48,700 nucleotides of DNA from Flavivirga rizhaonensis (GTDB lineage: Bacteria > Bacteroidota > Bacteroidia > Flavobacteriales > Flavobacteriaceae): the NCBI RefSeq assembly GCF_004791695.1, contig NZ_SRSO01000033.1, positions 1 through 48,700 on the forward strand, written 5' to 3'. A program made the translations under genes and the position numbers. Below the pieces are notes generated by a model. The model searched no databases, was not told the origin of the DNA, and worked only from the letters and a program-made list of their open reading frames with translations. Of the stretch, positions 34,036 to 41,417 are shown piece by piece; within the stretch, counting starts at the first letter, position 1, and every line of letters starts with the position of its first letter.

Positions 34036-35400
34036 TTAATCAAATATAATTTGTTTTACTTTTTTATTTTTACGGAGGTAATTTTGAATAATATGTTGTG
34101 TGTCACGATTATTATTCATGGGAGTGATAATAGATTCTAAAACCTCAATATTATTGATTTGATAGTTAAGATTAAAAAAGCCCAATCCTTTAAACACACC
34201 ATTTTCAATTAGTATGGCACTGTGTTCATCAATATCACGACCTTTATCAATGATAACCATGTTTTTGTTGGAAAAACTGTTTTTAGACAATAATAATTCT
34301 ACTCTTTTATTATAAGTTTCTATAGGTTCTTTTTGAATGCAAGCACCTTCGCATGTTTTTATATCATAGTTAAAACAGCTTGTATTTGTTTTATAAATAC
34401 CTGTTAGTTTTTGACATAATTTATATTCCTCAATGGCCTTATTCATAAAACTCTTGCCACTTTGTTTATTACTAAAAGTCGTAATTGGTTTTTTCCGCCC
34501 ATCAGCAATATCGATTTTTAAATTTATATAATCATTTTCATCTTTAAAACTATATAAGGCATGTGTAAAGCTGGTTCGGCGCAATGCTCTGTTAAATATA
34601 GGTTTAACACGTTTTATTTCTTCACTTTCTTTTAAGAGTGCGACTAGTTCACTACCTGTAGCTTCATAAGTAACAGCGGTAACTTGAGCTTGTATTTTTT
34701 TTGATTTTTGGTTTGTACTTGTAAAATGCTGATTGATACGCTTTTTTATATTGTTGCTTTTTCCAATATATATAATATCTCCGTTAGCTTTATGAATGTA
34801 GTAAACACCAGTAATAGCAGGTAAATCTTTAATAATATCTATATGTCTTGGTTCGAGCTGATGTTTCGGATTTAATCGTATAGATTGTTGAATAATGCTT
34901 TTAGTACTGTCTTTATCTAAGAGTATTTTAAATAGCTTTACTGTTGCTAAAGCATCGCCAGAAGCGCGGTGTCTGTCTGTTACAGGAATACCAAGAGACC
35001 TAACTAACTTACCTAAACTGTATGAAGGTTGGTCGGGAATTAAATTTTTTGAGAGCTCAACAGTGCAAAGTGATTTTCTTTCAAAATCGAATCCTAAGCG
35101 GCTAAACTCTGTTTTTAAAATTCGATAATCAAATTGAGCGTTGTGAGCTACCAAAATACAATCATCTGTGATTTCTACAATACGTTTGGCAACCTCATAA
35201 AATTTTGGTGCATGGCGTAGCATATTGCTGTTTATACCAGTTAGATTTACTACAAAGGGTTGTATCTCGCGTTCTGGATTAACCAGACTTATAAATTGAT
35301 CGACTACTTCATGACCATCATATTTATAGATCGCAATTTCTGTAATGCCTTCTTCATTATACTTACCTCCAGTAGTTTCTATGTCTAATATTGCGTAAAT
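34036..35400 (-). CDS. Exonuclease (DEDDh, PolIII epsilon-like) fused to GIY-YIG nuclease domain; ATT start proposed
   Basis: Reading upstream of the first ATG (35223) the frame stays open to 35400 and encodes the missing first exonuclease strand: YAILDIETTGGKYNEEG, with the Asp and Glu of motif I at residues 6 and 8. HNAQFD (motif II) and HRASGDA (motif III) follow. A GIY-YIG domain (about 197-275, GVYYI then IYIGKS) and a C-terminal Cys-bearing UvrC-like region (CFNYDIKTCEGACI) complete the protein. The only credible start before the upstream stop (TAG, 4 codons earlier) is ATT at 35400-35398, one base from ATG. Such fusions are common in Bacteroidota and thought to act in DNA repair or processing. 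Confidence 0.85.
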   Translation of the reverse strand: MYAILDIETTGGKYNEEGITEIAIYKYDGHEVVDQFISLVNPEREIQPFVVNLTGINSNMLRHAPKFYEVAKRIVEITDDCILVAHNAQFDYRILKTEFSRLGFDFERKSLCTVELSKNLIPDQPSYSLGKLVRSLGIPVTDRHRASGDALATVKLFKILLDKDSTKSIIQQSIRLNPKHQLEPRHIDIIKDLPAITGVYYIHKANGDIIYIGKSNNIKKRINQHFTSTNQKSKKIQAQVTAVTYEATGSELVALLKESEEIKRVKPIFNRALRRTSFTHALYSFKDENDYINLKIDIADGRKKPITTFSNKQSGKSFMNKAIEEYKLCQKLTGIYKTNTSCFNYDIKTCEGACIQKEPIETYNKRVELLLSKNSFSNKNMVIIDKGRDIDEHSAILIENGVFKGLGFFNLNYQINNIEVLESIITPMNNNRDTQHIIQNYLRKNKKVKQIIFD

Positions 35401-35430
35401 TGTATGCTGCTATTTATTTGTTGTTAAGCT

Positions 35431-35490
35431 GTCATTCTGAACCAGGCAAAGCATCTTTTTTTAAGATATTTCGACTCTGCTCAATATGAC
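35431..35490. repeat. TCATTC-type inverted repeat between yggS and exonuclease gene
   Basis: The left arm at 35431-35457 begins GTCATTCTGA, and the right arm at 35463-35490 ends CTCAATATGAC; the arms pair imperfectly. The right end lies one base from the yggS stop codon, and the left end is 30 bases upstream of the proposed ATT start of the exonuclease. Same family as the copies at 15038, 41152 and 48292. Confidence 0.65.
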
Positions 35491-35491
35491 G

Positions 35492-36163
35492 TTAAATTGA
35501 ATAATTTCGTTCACCAAATATACTACTTCCAATTCTAACCATCGTACTACCACAATTAATTGCTAATTGATAGTCCCCACTCATACCCATACTTATGGTA
35601 TTTAATTGATAATTGTCGGCACTTGTTAGTTTTAAATTTTCAAAAGTATCTTTTAAGTAATTAAATTCTTTTTTTACCCAATTTTCATCATTAGTAAATG
35701 TAGCCATTCCCATAAGTCCTACGATCTTAATGTTTTTTAATTCTGAAAACATTTCTGATTTTATAATTTCTGAAGCTTCATTTGGTGTCATTCCAAATTT
35801 TGAATCTTCTGAAGCTATCTTTATTTGAAGCAAACAATCTATCACTCTATCATGCTTTAAAGCTTGTTTATTTATTTCTTTTAAAAGTTTAAAATTATCT
35901 ACACCATGAATTAAGTGCACAAATGATGCCATATATTTTACCTTATTACTTTGAACGTGACCAATCATGTGCCATTCAATATCTTTAGGCATGGTTTCAT
36001 GTTTTTCTACCATTTCCTGAATCTTGTTTTCTCCAAAAATACGTTGCCCAGCATGATAAGCTTCCATTAGGTCACTTACAGGCTTCGTTTTTGAAACAGC
36101 AACAAGTGCTACATGATCTGGCAATGATGCTTTTATGTTTTGAAGGTTTTGTTTTATACTCAT
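35492..36163 (-). CDS. yggS: YggS family PLP-binding protein (PLP homeostasis)
   Basis: The 223-residue cytoplasmic protein is an alanine-racemase-N-terminal-fold TIM barrel. The PLP Lys lies in LVAVSKTKP near residue 25. GENKIQEMVEKHE, WHMIGHVQSNKVKYM and SMGMSGDYQLAINCGSTMVRIG are the family signatures. YggS/PROSC proteins hold PLP and keep its level and amino-acid metabolism in balance; no enzymatic reaction is established. It is in the minus-strand run 12 bases downstream of the DinB-like gene. Confidence 0.95.
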   Translation of the reverse strand: MSIKQNLQNIKASLPDHVALVAVSKTKPVSDLMEAYHAGQRIFGENKIQEMVEKHETMPKDIEWHMIGHVQSNKVKYMASFVHLIHGVDNFKLLKEINKQALKHDRVIDCLLQIKIASEDSKFGMTPNEASEIIKSEMFSELKNIKIVGLMGMATFTNDENWVKKEFNYLKDTFENLKLTSADNYQLNTISMGMSGDYQLAINCGSTMVRIGSSIFGERNYSI

Positions 36164-36175
36164 TATTAAATAAAA

Positions 36176-36646
36176 TTAATCCCAAATGAGGGGTCTTTCA
36201 ATATTAATAGTTCTTAAGTAGCTTAACATTTGCCCTGTATGTACAGATTCGTGATAGGCGATACGGTTTAAGTAATCGCCAAGTGTTTTACTTTGTCCAA
36301 CTTCACTACGTTCAATTCTAATTTGTTCTAAATGTAATGAATCGAAATTTTTAATCATATTAATGAAATCGTTTCGGTAAGTTTCTGCAAACTGAAGCTC
36401 ATCGTTTATACTTTTGTATGGCAGATCTTCCCAAGGTGATTTATAATCTCCCAAGTTGCCTCTATTCTTTATGATCATATGAAATAAATGCTCTCCTTCC
36501 AGTACATGTCTTATCATCTCTATTATTGTAAAGGCTTGATTATCTGGGTTCCAATGTAAATGTTCTTCTGGAATACCTTGCCAAAGTTTTATGCTTCGCC
36601 TTCTAATCTCAGAAAAATTTAGTAGGATAATTTCTGTTGCGTTCAT
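36176..36646 (-). CDS. DinB/DfsB family four-helix protein
   Basis: The 156-residue protein matches the DinB_2 pattern: an initial helix, IEMIRHVLEGEHLFH with a His for metal binding near residue 47, and the later RIAYHESVHTGQMLSYL with two more His (near 133 and 137). These three His residues usually bind a metal. Family members include bacillithiol S-transferases and DNA-damage-induced proteins; the substrate here is unknown. It follows DUF1015 by 43 bases and precedes yggS. Confidence 0.9.
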   Translation of the reverse strand: MNATEIILLNFSEIRRRSIKLWQGIPEEHLHWNPDNQAFTIIEMIRHVLEGEHLFHMIIKNRGNLGDYKSPWEDLPYKSINDELQFAETYRNDFINMIKNFDSLHLEQIRIERSEVGQSKTLGDYLNRIAYHESVHTGQMLSYLRTINIERPLIWD

Positions 36647-36689
36647 TAAAAATTATTTGATAAAAGGTAGGTATTTTATATTAATACTT

Positions 36690-37928
36690 TTAAAATTCAT
36701 AAATAGTAACACCACTTCGTAATTTAGGTTCTATAAAAGTGCTTTTAGGTGGCATGGTTAAACCAGCATCAGCAATGGCTTTCATTTCTTTGACATTAAT
36801 GGGTACTAAGCCAAAACCTACTTCAAACTCACCATTATCTACTTTATTTTTAATATTAACTAAATCGTTCTTACCATGTGAGTAATCAATACGAGTATCG
36901 TTACGCACATCTTTAATACCCAAGATAGGTTCTAAAATGGTTTTGTATAGAATATGAGTATCTAAAGCTTCTAAGGCGTTACTAAATTTATAATTACTTT
37001 TTCTTAAATATAAAGAATAAAAGTCACCATCAAGATACATACTAAAGTGGTGTTTGCCACTTGGCTTATATAATTCACTGCCTTTATTTTCAATACGATA
37101 CATCCTATCGAGTTGTATCAAAAATGTTTCTTTAGATAACCCATTTAAATCTTTAACAAGCCTATTAAATTCGTGAATTCTTAAGTCCGATTCAGGAATT
37201 AAATAGCTCATAAAATAATTATACGGTTCGTTTCCTGTATGGGTCTTATTTTCAGATTTTAGATCTTGAGAAAGTAGATATGAAGAAGCAGACCTATGAT
37301 GGCCATCTGCAATGTATATGGTGTTAATTTTTTCAAATTCATTTCGAATACGAGCAACTAATTCAGGATTGTCAAGATTCCATAAATAATGAGTATCTCT
37401 ATACGTAGTTGTAAATTCAAATTCTGCTCTATTTTTTTGTACATCTGAAATAATATTGGAAATAAGGGCGTTATCTGGGTAGGTTAGAAGTACTGGTTCT
37501 GCATTAAAACCTACTGTTTTTAAATAATCTTTAAATACGTTTTCTCTATATTCAATAGTATCTTCATGCTTTTTGATGATATCTTTTTCATAATCTTCGG
37601 AACTTGCAGCAGCAACAATTCCTGAAAAAACATGGCCTTCTCTATTTACAATTTTATATATATAATAGTTAGGTTTTTTATCTTGAATAAAAATAGCATC
37701 TTCTTTAAATTCTAAATAGCGATTTCTAACTAGGTCATATCTTTCTTTTCCGGAAATATCCTTATGATATTTATAGCCTGGGTTTATAATATGTAAAAAA
37801 GAAAATGGATTGTAACCCATTCTCGATTCACGTTCTGCTAACGTATATGTTTGGTATGAACGGGCGGCAACCAGACTGACTTTGTCTCGTGTTGGTCTGA
37901 CTGCTTTAAATGGTAGTATTTTTGCCAT
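36690..37928 (-). CDS. DUF1015 family protein
   Basis: The 412-residue cytoplasmic protein has the DUF1015 hallmarks: the N-terminal ILPFKAVRPTRDKVSLVAA, the NPFSFLHI segment, the IADGHHRSASS motif near residue 209 and the final PPKSTFIEPKLRSG. The family is related to SerB-type kinases by some profiles (ADP-dependent serine kinase activity has been shown for an archaeal member), and many flavobacteria place it near serine metabolism genes. Here the nearest genes give no such clue. The gene starts 1 base before an array of 11-base repeats. Confidence 0.9.
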   Translation of the reverse strand: MAKILPFKAVRPTRDKVSLVAARSYQTYTLAERESRMGYNPFSFLHIINPGYKYHKDISGKERYDLVRNRYLEFKEDAIFIQDKKPNYYIYKIVNREGHVFSGIVAAASSEDYEKDIIKKHEDTIEYRENVFKDYLKTVGFNAEPVLLTYPDNALISNIISDVQKNRAEFEFTTTYRDTHYLWNLDNPELVARIRNEFEKINTIYIADGHHRSASSYLLSQDLKSENKTHTGNEPYNYFMSYLIPESDLRIHEFNRLVKDLNGLSKETFLIQLDRMYRIENKGSELYKPSGKHHFSMYLDGDFYSLYLRKSNYKFSNALEALDTHILYKTILEPILGIKDVRNDTRIDYSHGKNDLVNIKNKVDNGEFEVGFGLVPINVKEMKAIADAGLTMPPKSTFIEPKLRSGVTIYEF

Positions 37929-37978
37929 ATTTCAGTGTTCAGTGTTCAGTAACCAGTGTTTACTGCCTACTGACCACT
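37929..37978. repeat. Left inverted array of CAGTGTTCAGT units
   Basis: This array, immediately before the DUF1015 start codon, reads CAGTGTTCAGTGTTCAGT at 37933-37950 followed by degenerate copies (CCAGTGTTTACTG, CTACTGACCACT). The 18-base core is the exact reverse complement of the core at 38406-38423 in the right array. Together they flank the four-helix gene as inverted repeats. Confidence 0.8.
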
Positions 37979-37987
37979 ATTTAGGTT

Positions 37988-38353
37988 TTATTTGCAACCG
38001 AACTTTCCAGGGTTTTGAATCATATAGTTGATTATTTTTCCTACCTCATTGCTATCACTCATGAGTTAATTAAAGGTTTCTTTGGAAATGTATTCGCAAT
38101 GTAACGAAAACTCTAACCACGTTTGAGTTTCTGAGTTTTCTGCGTCACTATCAGTTAATTTACTTATAAAGTGTCTAGGATATAATCTTTTTCGATACGC
38201 TTCCGAAATATTGGCGGATACACTTCTTGAAGACCTTCTAATTTGATCTGTAAGAGAATAAGTTTCTTCTTTAGGAAAGTGTTTTGATAAATGAAAAATT
38301 TTCATTGCTAAATCAAATGATTTTCTATAAGCCAATAAATCTTGAAACTTCAT
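37988..38353 (-). pseudogene. Four-helix-bundle protein (S23/IVS family), truncated by nonsense mutation
   Basis: From ATG at 38353 it reads MKFQDLLAYRKSFDLAMKIF, typical of the S23/Avd-like family first seen in 23S rRNA intervening sequences. The SLTDQIRRSSRSVSANISEAY signature is intact. The frame hits TAA at 38068-38066 after residue 95 (KETFN-stop), then continues in the same frame with LMSDSNEVGKIINYMIQNPG to a natural TAA at 37990-37988. A single G-to-T change (GAA to TAA) explains it; the full product would be 121 residues. A 95-residue product lacking the last helix might still be made. It is flanked by inverted repeat arrays. Confidence 0.9.
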
Positions 38354-38375
38354 TACCTAAAAATTAATTTAATAA

Positions 38376-38462
38376 TTACTGATTACTATCAGCTAACTAC
38401 TGCCAACTGAACACTGAACACTGTTTACTGAACACTGTTTACTGAACACTGATCACTGAACA
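38376..38462. repeat. Right inverted array of ACTGAACACTG units
   Basis: About seven degenerate 11- to 12-base units (ACTGAACACTG, GTTTACTGAACACT) fill the space from the four-helix gene to the 3-hydroxybutyryl-CoA dehydrogenase stop codon. They mirror the array at 37929-37978. Units are not separated by unique spacers, so this is not a CRISPR array. Confidence 0.8.
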
Positions 38463-39353
38463 CTACCTAAAAAACTGCTTAGCCACATGCTCCGCTTTTC
38501 TACTTTCCGAATAATCATAAAAGCCTTCTCCAGATTTTACACCTAATTTACCTGCTCTAACCATATTTACTAATAATGGGCAAGGCGCGTATTTTGGGTT
38601 TTTAAATCCATCGTACATCACATGAAGTATAGATAGACAAACATCCAATCCTATAAAATCTGCTAATTGCAGAGGCCCCATAGGGTGTGCCATACCTAAT
38701 TTCATAACGGTATCAATTTCATTCACACCAGCAACACCATTATAAAGTGTTTCTATAGATTCGTTAATCATGGGCATTAAAATACGATTTGCTACAAAGC
38801 CAGGATAGTCGTTAACTTCTACAGGAACTTTACCTAAAGTCTTAGACATAGCCATGATATTTTTAGTCACCACGTCACTCGTGTTATAACCACGAATAAT
38901 TTCAACTAATTTCATAATAGGCACAGGGTTCATAAAATGCATACCTATAACCTTATCCGGTCTGGATGTTACTGCGGCTATTTGTGTAATTGATATGGAA
39001 GACGTATTGGTAGCCAGAATGGTATCGTTTGGACAAACGTCGTCTAATTGTTTGAATATTTTAAGTTTTAAGTCTACATTTTCAGTAGCAGCTTCAACAA
39101 CTAAATCCGCAGAAGTAACCCCTTCAGGAATACTTGTGAACGTTGTAATATTTGCTAACGTTTTAGTCTTATCTGCTTCAGAAATTTTTTCTTTAGCGAC
39201 CATTCTGTCCAAATTTTTGGTAATGGTAGCCAAGCCTTTTTCTAGTGAAGCTTCGCTTATATCGATAAGTTTTACTGTAAAGCCACTTTGTGCAAAAGTG
39301 TGAGCGATACCATTACCCATAGTACCGGCTCCTATAACTGCAATGTTTTTCAT
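38463..39353 (-). CDS. 3-hydroxybutyryl-CoA dehydrogenase (short 3-hydroxyacyl-CoA dehydrogenase)
   Basis: The 296-residue enzyme oxidises 3-hydroxyacyl-CoA with NAD(P) in fatty-acid or butyrate metabolism. The nucleotide site is AVIGAGTMGNGIAHTFAQSG (about 4-23). ATNTSSISITQIAAVTSRPD and GMHFMNPVPIMKLVEII, the latter with the catalytic His, follow. The C-terminal domain begins DYPGFVANRILMPMINE and has the AHPMGPLQLADFIGLD segment. Length and order are as in Hbd/PaaH-type single-domain enzymes. It lies 10 bases downstream of the Gfo/Idh gene on the same strand. Confidence 0.96.
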   Translation of the reverse strand: MKNIAVIGAGTMGNGIAHTFAQSGFTVKLIDISEASLEKGLATITKNLDRMVAKEKISEADKTKTLANITTFTSIPEGVTSADLVVEAATENVDLKLKIFKQLDDVCPNDTILATNTSSISITQIAAVTSRPDKVIGMHFMNPVPIMKLVEIIRGYNTSDVVTKNIMAMSKTLGKVPVEVNDYPGFVANRILMPMINESIETLYNGVAGVNEIDTVMKLGMAHPMGPLQLADFIGLDVCLSILHVMYDGFKNPKYAPCPLLVNMVRAGKLGVKSGEGFYDYSESRKAEHVAKQFFR

Positions 39354-39363
39354 ATAAATATTT

Positions 39364-40323
39364 TTAAAAACAATTTATTATTTGAGTTGCTACTCTTAGT
39401 GCTTCTGTACCGTCGTGAAGCGTTACAATAGGGGAAGTATTATTATTTATAGCGTCGGCAAACGTTTCTAATTCATCTAGAATCGCATTGTTTTCTGATA
39501 TCTCTGGATTATCAAAATAAATCTGCTTTTTTACACCTTCGGCATTTTGAAGTATCATATCAAAATCTCCAGGTTGTTCTGGAGCATCTTTCATTTTAAC
39601 AACTTCACATTTCTTCTCTAAGAAATCTACAGAAATATAAGCGTCTTTTTGGAAAAAACGTGCTTTACGCATTTTCTTTAAAGATATCCTACTTGCCGTT
39701 AGGTTGGCGACACAGCCGTTTTCAAATTCAATTCGTGCATTTGCAATATCTGGTGTATCACTAATTACTGAAACACCACTAGCTGTAACATTTTTAACTT
39801 TTGAATTTACAAGACTTAAAATAATATCAATATCATGAATCATCAAATCTAGTACTACTGGCACATCGGTCCCTCTTGGGTTAAATTCTGCCAAACGATG
39901 TGATTCAATAAACATAGGTGATTTAATGTCTTCTTTTACGGCAATAAAAGCAGGATTAAAGCGCTCTACATGTCCTACTTGCCCTCTAAGGTTATACTCA
40001 GACAGTAACTCTCTAATATGTTCTGCTTCTTCTACGGTGTTGGTAATCGGTTTTTCAATGAATATATGCCTGCCTTTTGCAATGGCTTGTTTTGCACAAT
40101 CGTAATGCGAAAGTGTTGGTGTGACTATATCTACCACATCAACAGCATCAATAAGAGCTTCTATGGAATTAAAGAATTTATAACCAAACTCAATTTCTAC
40201 GTTATTACCGTTTGTTGCATCGGCATCATAAAAACCTACGAGATTATATTTTTTTGATTGATTAAGGAGTCTTAAATGAATTTTTCCTAAGTGTCCTGCA
40301 CCTAGTACACCAACTTTGAGCAT
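39364..40323 (-). CDS. Gfo/Idh/MocA family NAD(P)-dependent oxidoreductase
   Basis: I take the ATG at 40323 (MLKVGVLGAGHLGKIHLRLL); a GTG at 40341 would add six residues. The 319-residue protein has the N-terminal Rossmann domain (GVLGAGHLGKIH) and the family's EKPITNTVEEAEHI segment, with Lys as the catalytic residue. The MIHDIDIILSLV stretch and a C-terminal alpha/beta domain follow. Members oxidise or reduce sugars or related compounds; the substrate is unknown. It is followed closely by the 3-hydroxyacyl-CoA dehydrogenase gene and is divergent from pcm. Confidence 0.92.
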   Translation of the reverse strand: MLKVGVLGAGHLGKIHLRLLNQSKKYNLVGFYDADATNGNNVEIEFGYKFFNSIEALIDAVDVVDIVTPTLSHYDCAKQAIAKGRHIFIEKPITNTVEEAEHIRELLSEYNLRGQVGHVERFNPAFIAVKEDIKSPMFIESHRLAEFNPRGTDVPVVLDLMIHDIDIILSLVNSKVKNVTASGVSVISDTPDIANARIEFENGCVANLTASRISLKKMRKARFFQKDAYISVDFLEKKCEVVKMKDAPEQPGDFDMILQNAEGVKKQIYFDNPEISENNAILDELETFADAINNNTSPIVTLHDGTEALRVATQIINCF

Positions 40324-40481
40324 AGTTTTTACATTTTCCACAAAAATAAGATATTTAGAACATGAATTTGATTATTTACAGCTTATTTTTTGCTTATTTG
40401 ATGTCTGAAATAAATTTTGCATATTTTGTTTTCATCTTGAAAATGTTTAACTAATTTTAGCATTAATAAACCAACCCAACA

Positions 40482-41123
40482 TTGAAAGATACTTTTAAAC
40501 ACAAAGGCTTACGCCAACAATTGGTTAATGTTTTAAAGGCCAAAGGAATAACAGATGCAAATGTTTTAAACGCTATAGGCAAAATACCAAGGCATTTGTT
40601 TATGGATTCTGGTTTTTTAGACCATGCATACCAAGATAAAGCGTTTCCCATTGCAGCAGATCAAACTATTTCGCAACCTTATACCGTAGCATTTCAAAGT
40701 GAATTGTTACAAGTTAAAAAAGGCGATAAGATTTTAGAAATTGGCACAGGAAGCGGGTATCAAACGGCAGTTTTGTGTGAATTAGGCGCCAAGGTTTTTA
40801 GTATTGAACGTCAGCAAGAACTATTTAAAAAGACGAGCAAGTTTTTACCAAAATTAGGATATCGTGCAAAGAAACTTATTTTCGGTGATGGTTATAAGGG
40901 GTTAGTTGATGAAGCACCTTTTGAGAGTATTATTGTTACTGCAGGGGCACCTTTTGTACCAAAACCTTTGTTGAGTCAATTAAAAATGGGTGGTAGGCTG
41001 GTTATTCCTGTAGGCGATGATGTGCAAACCATGACCATGTTTACCAGAAAAGGACAAAAAGAGTTTTCGCAAGAAGAATTTGGCGAGTTCCGTTTTGTGC
41101 CTTTGTTGGAGGATAAGAATTAA
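40482..41123 (+). CDS. pcm: Protein-L-isoaspartate O-methyltransferase
   Basis: The 213-residue enzyme repairs isoaspartyl residues in aged proteins using S-adenosylmethionine. A TTG start at 40482 gives the expected MKDTFKHKGLRQQLVNVL start; there is no ATG nearby. FMDSGFLDHAYQDKAFPIAADQTISQPY and the SAM-binding ILEIGTGSGYQTAVL are clear, and the IIVTAGAPFVPKPLLSQL and GGRLVIPVG segments close the fold. It is divergent from the Gfo/Idh gene and followed by an inverted-repeat element. Confidence 0.95.
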   Translation: MKDTFKHKGLRQQLVNVLKAKGITDANVLNAIGKIPRHLFMDSGFLDHAYQDKAFPIAADQTISQPYTVAFQSELLQVKKGDKILEIGTGSGYQTAVLCELGAKVFSIERQQELFKKTSKFLPKLGYRAKKLIFGDGYKGLVDEAPFESIIVTAGAPFVPKPLLSQLKMGGRLVIPVGDDVQTMTMFTRKGQKEFSQEEFGEFRFVPLLEDKN

Positions 41124-41151
41124 TTGAGAAAAAGAAGAGGCTATCAAAAAA

Positions 41152-41231
41152 TGTCATTCTGAATGAAATGAAGAATCTCTTGAAATTTTTACGCTTAATT
41201 TATAAGATTCTTCGCTGCGCTCTGAATGACA
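41152..41231. repeat. TCATTC-type inverted repeat after pcm
   Basis: The left arm at 41152-41178 (TGTCATTCTGAATGAAATGA onward) and the right arm at 41205-41231 (ending GCTCTGAATGACA) pair at both ends (TGTCATTC and GAAGAATCT) with a mismatched middle, the same plan as the copy at 48292. It is preceded by AGAGGCTATC at 41135-41144, shared with the other copy. The right arm forms the end of the gene fragment at 41232-41403. Confidence 0.85.
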
Positions 41232-41403
41232 AAGATGATATTGTTTTAAATTTATTTCCATTTATTTTCCCTCGAAACGATTTATCAGTGTATTGAGAAG
41301 TCAAATTTTCAGATTTTTCGGTTCTTCTGTTTAACCGATTTAATGTTTCAATTAGGTCTCCAATTAATATAAAGTTCCTTTTTGTAGTTGGGAAAATCTT
41401 CAT
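41200..41403 (-). pseudogene. N-terminal gene fragment cut off by the repeat element
   Basis: On the minus strand, ATG at 41403 opens a frame reading MKIFPTTKRNFILIGDLIET and SENLTSQYTDKSFRGKINGN, which looks like genuine coding sequence. The end, SFRAQRRIL, is simply the translated repeat element that starts at 41231. I believe this is the start of a longer gene whose rest was removed or replaced; the family is not recognised with certainty. Confidence 0.45.
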
Positions 41404-41417
41404 TTTTCAATAAAATT

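Noticed and set aside
34036..35400. Exonuclease/GIY-YIG fusion as a new architecture
   Set aside because: Such fusions are already common in Bacteroidota; only the start codon is unusual here.
38376..38462. CRISPR-like repeat array
   Set aside because: The units are 11-12 bases, directly abutting and without unique spacers; no cas genes are near.
40324..40341. GTG start for the Gfo/Idh gene
   Set aside because: The ATG at 40323 puts the Rossmann start (MLKVGVLGAG) in the normal position; the six extra residues add nothing recognisable.
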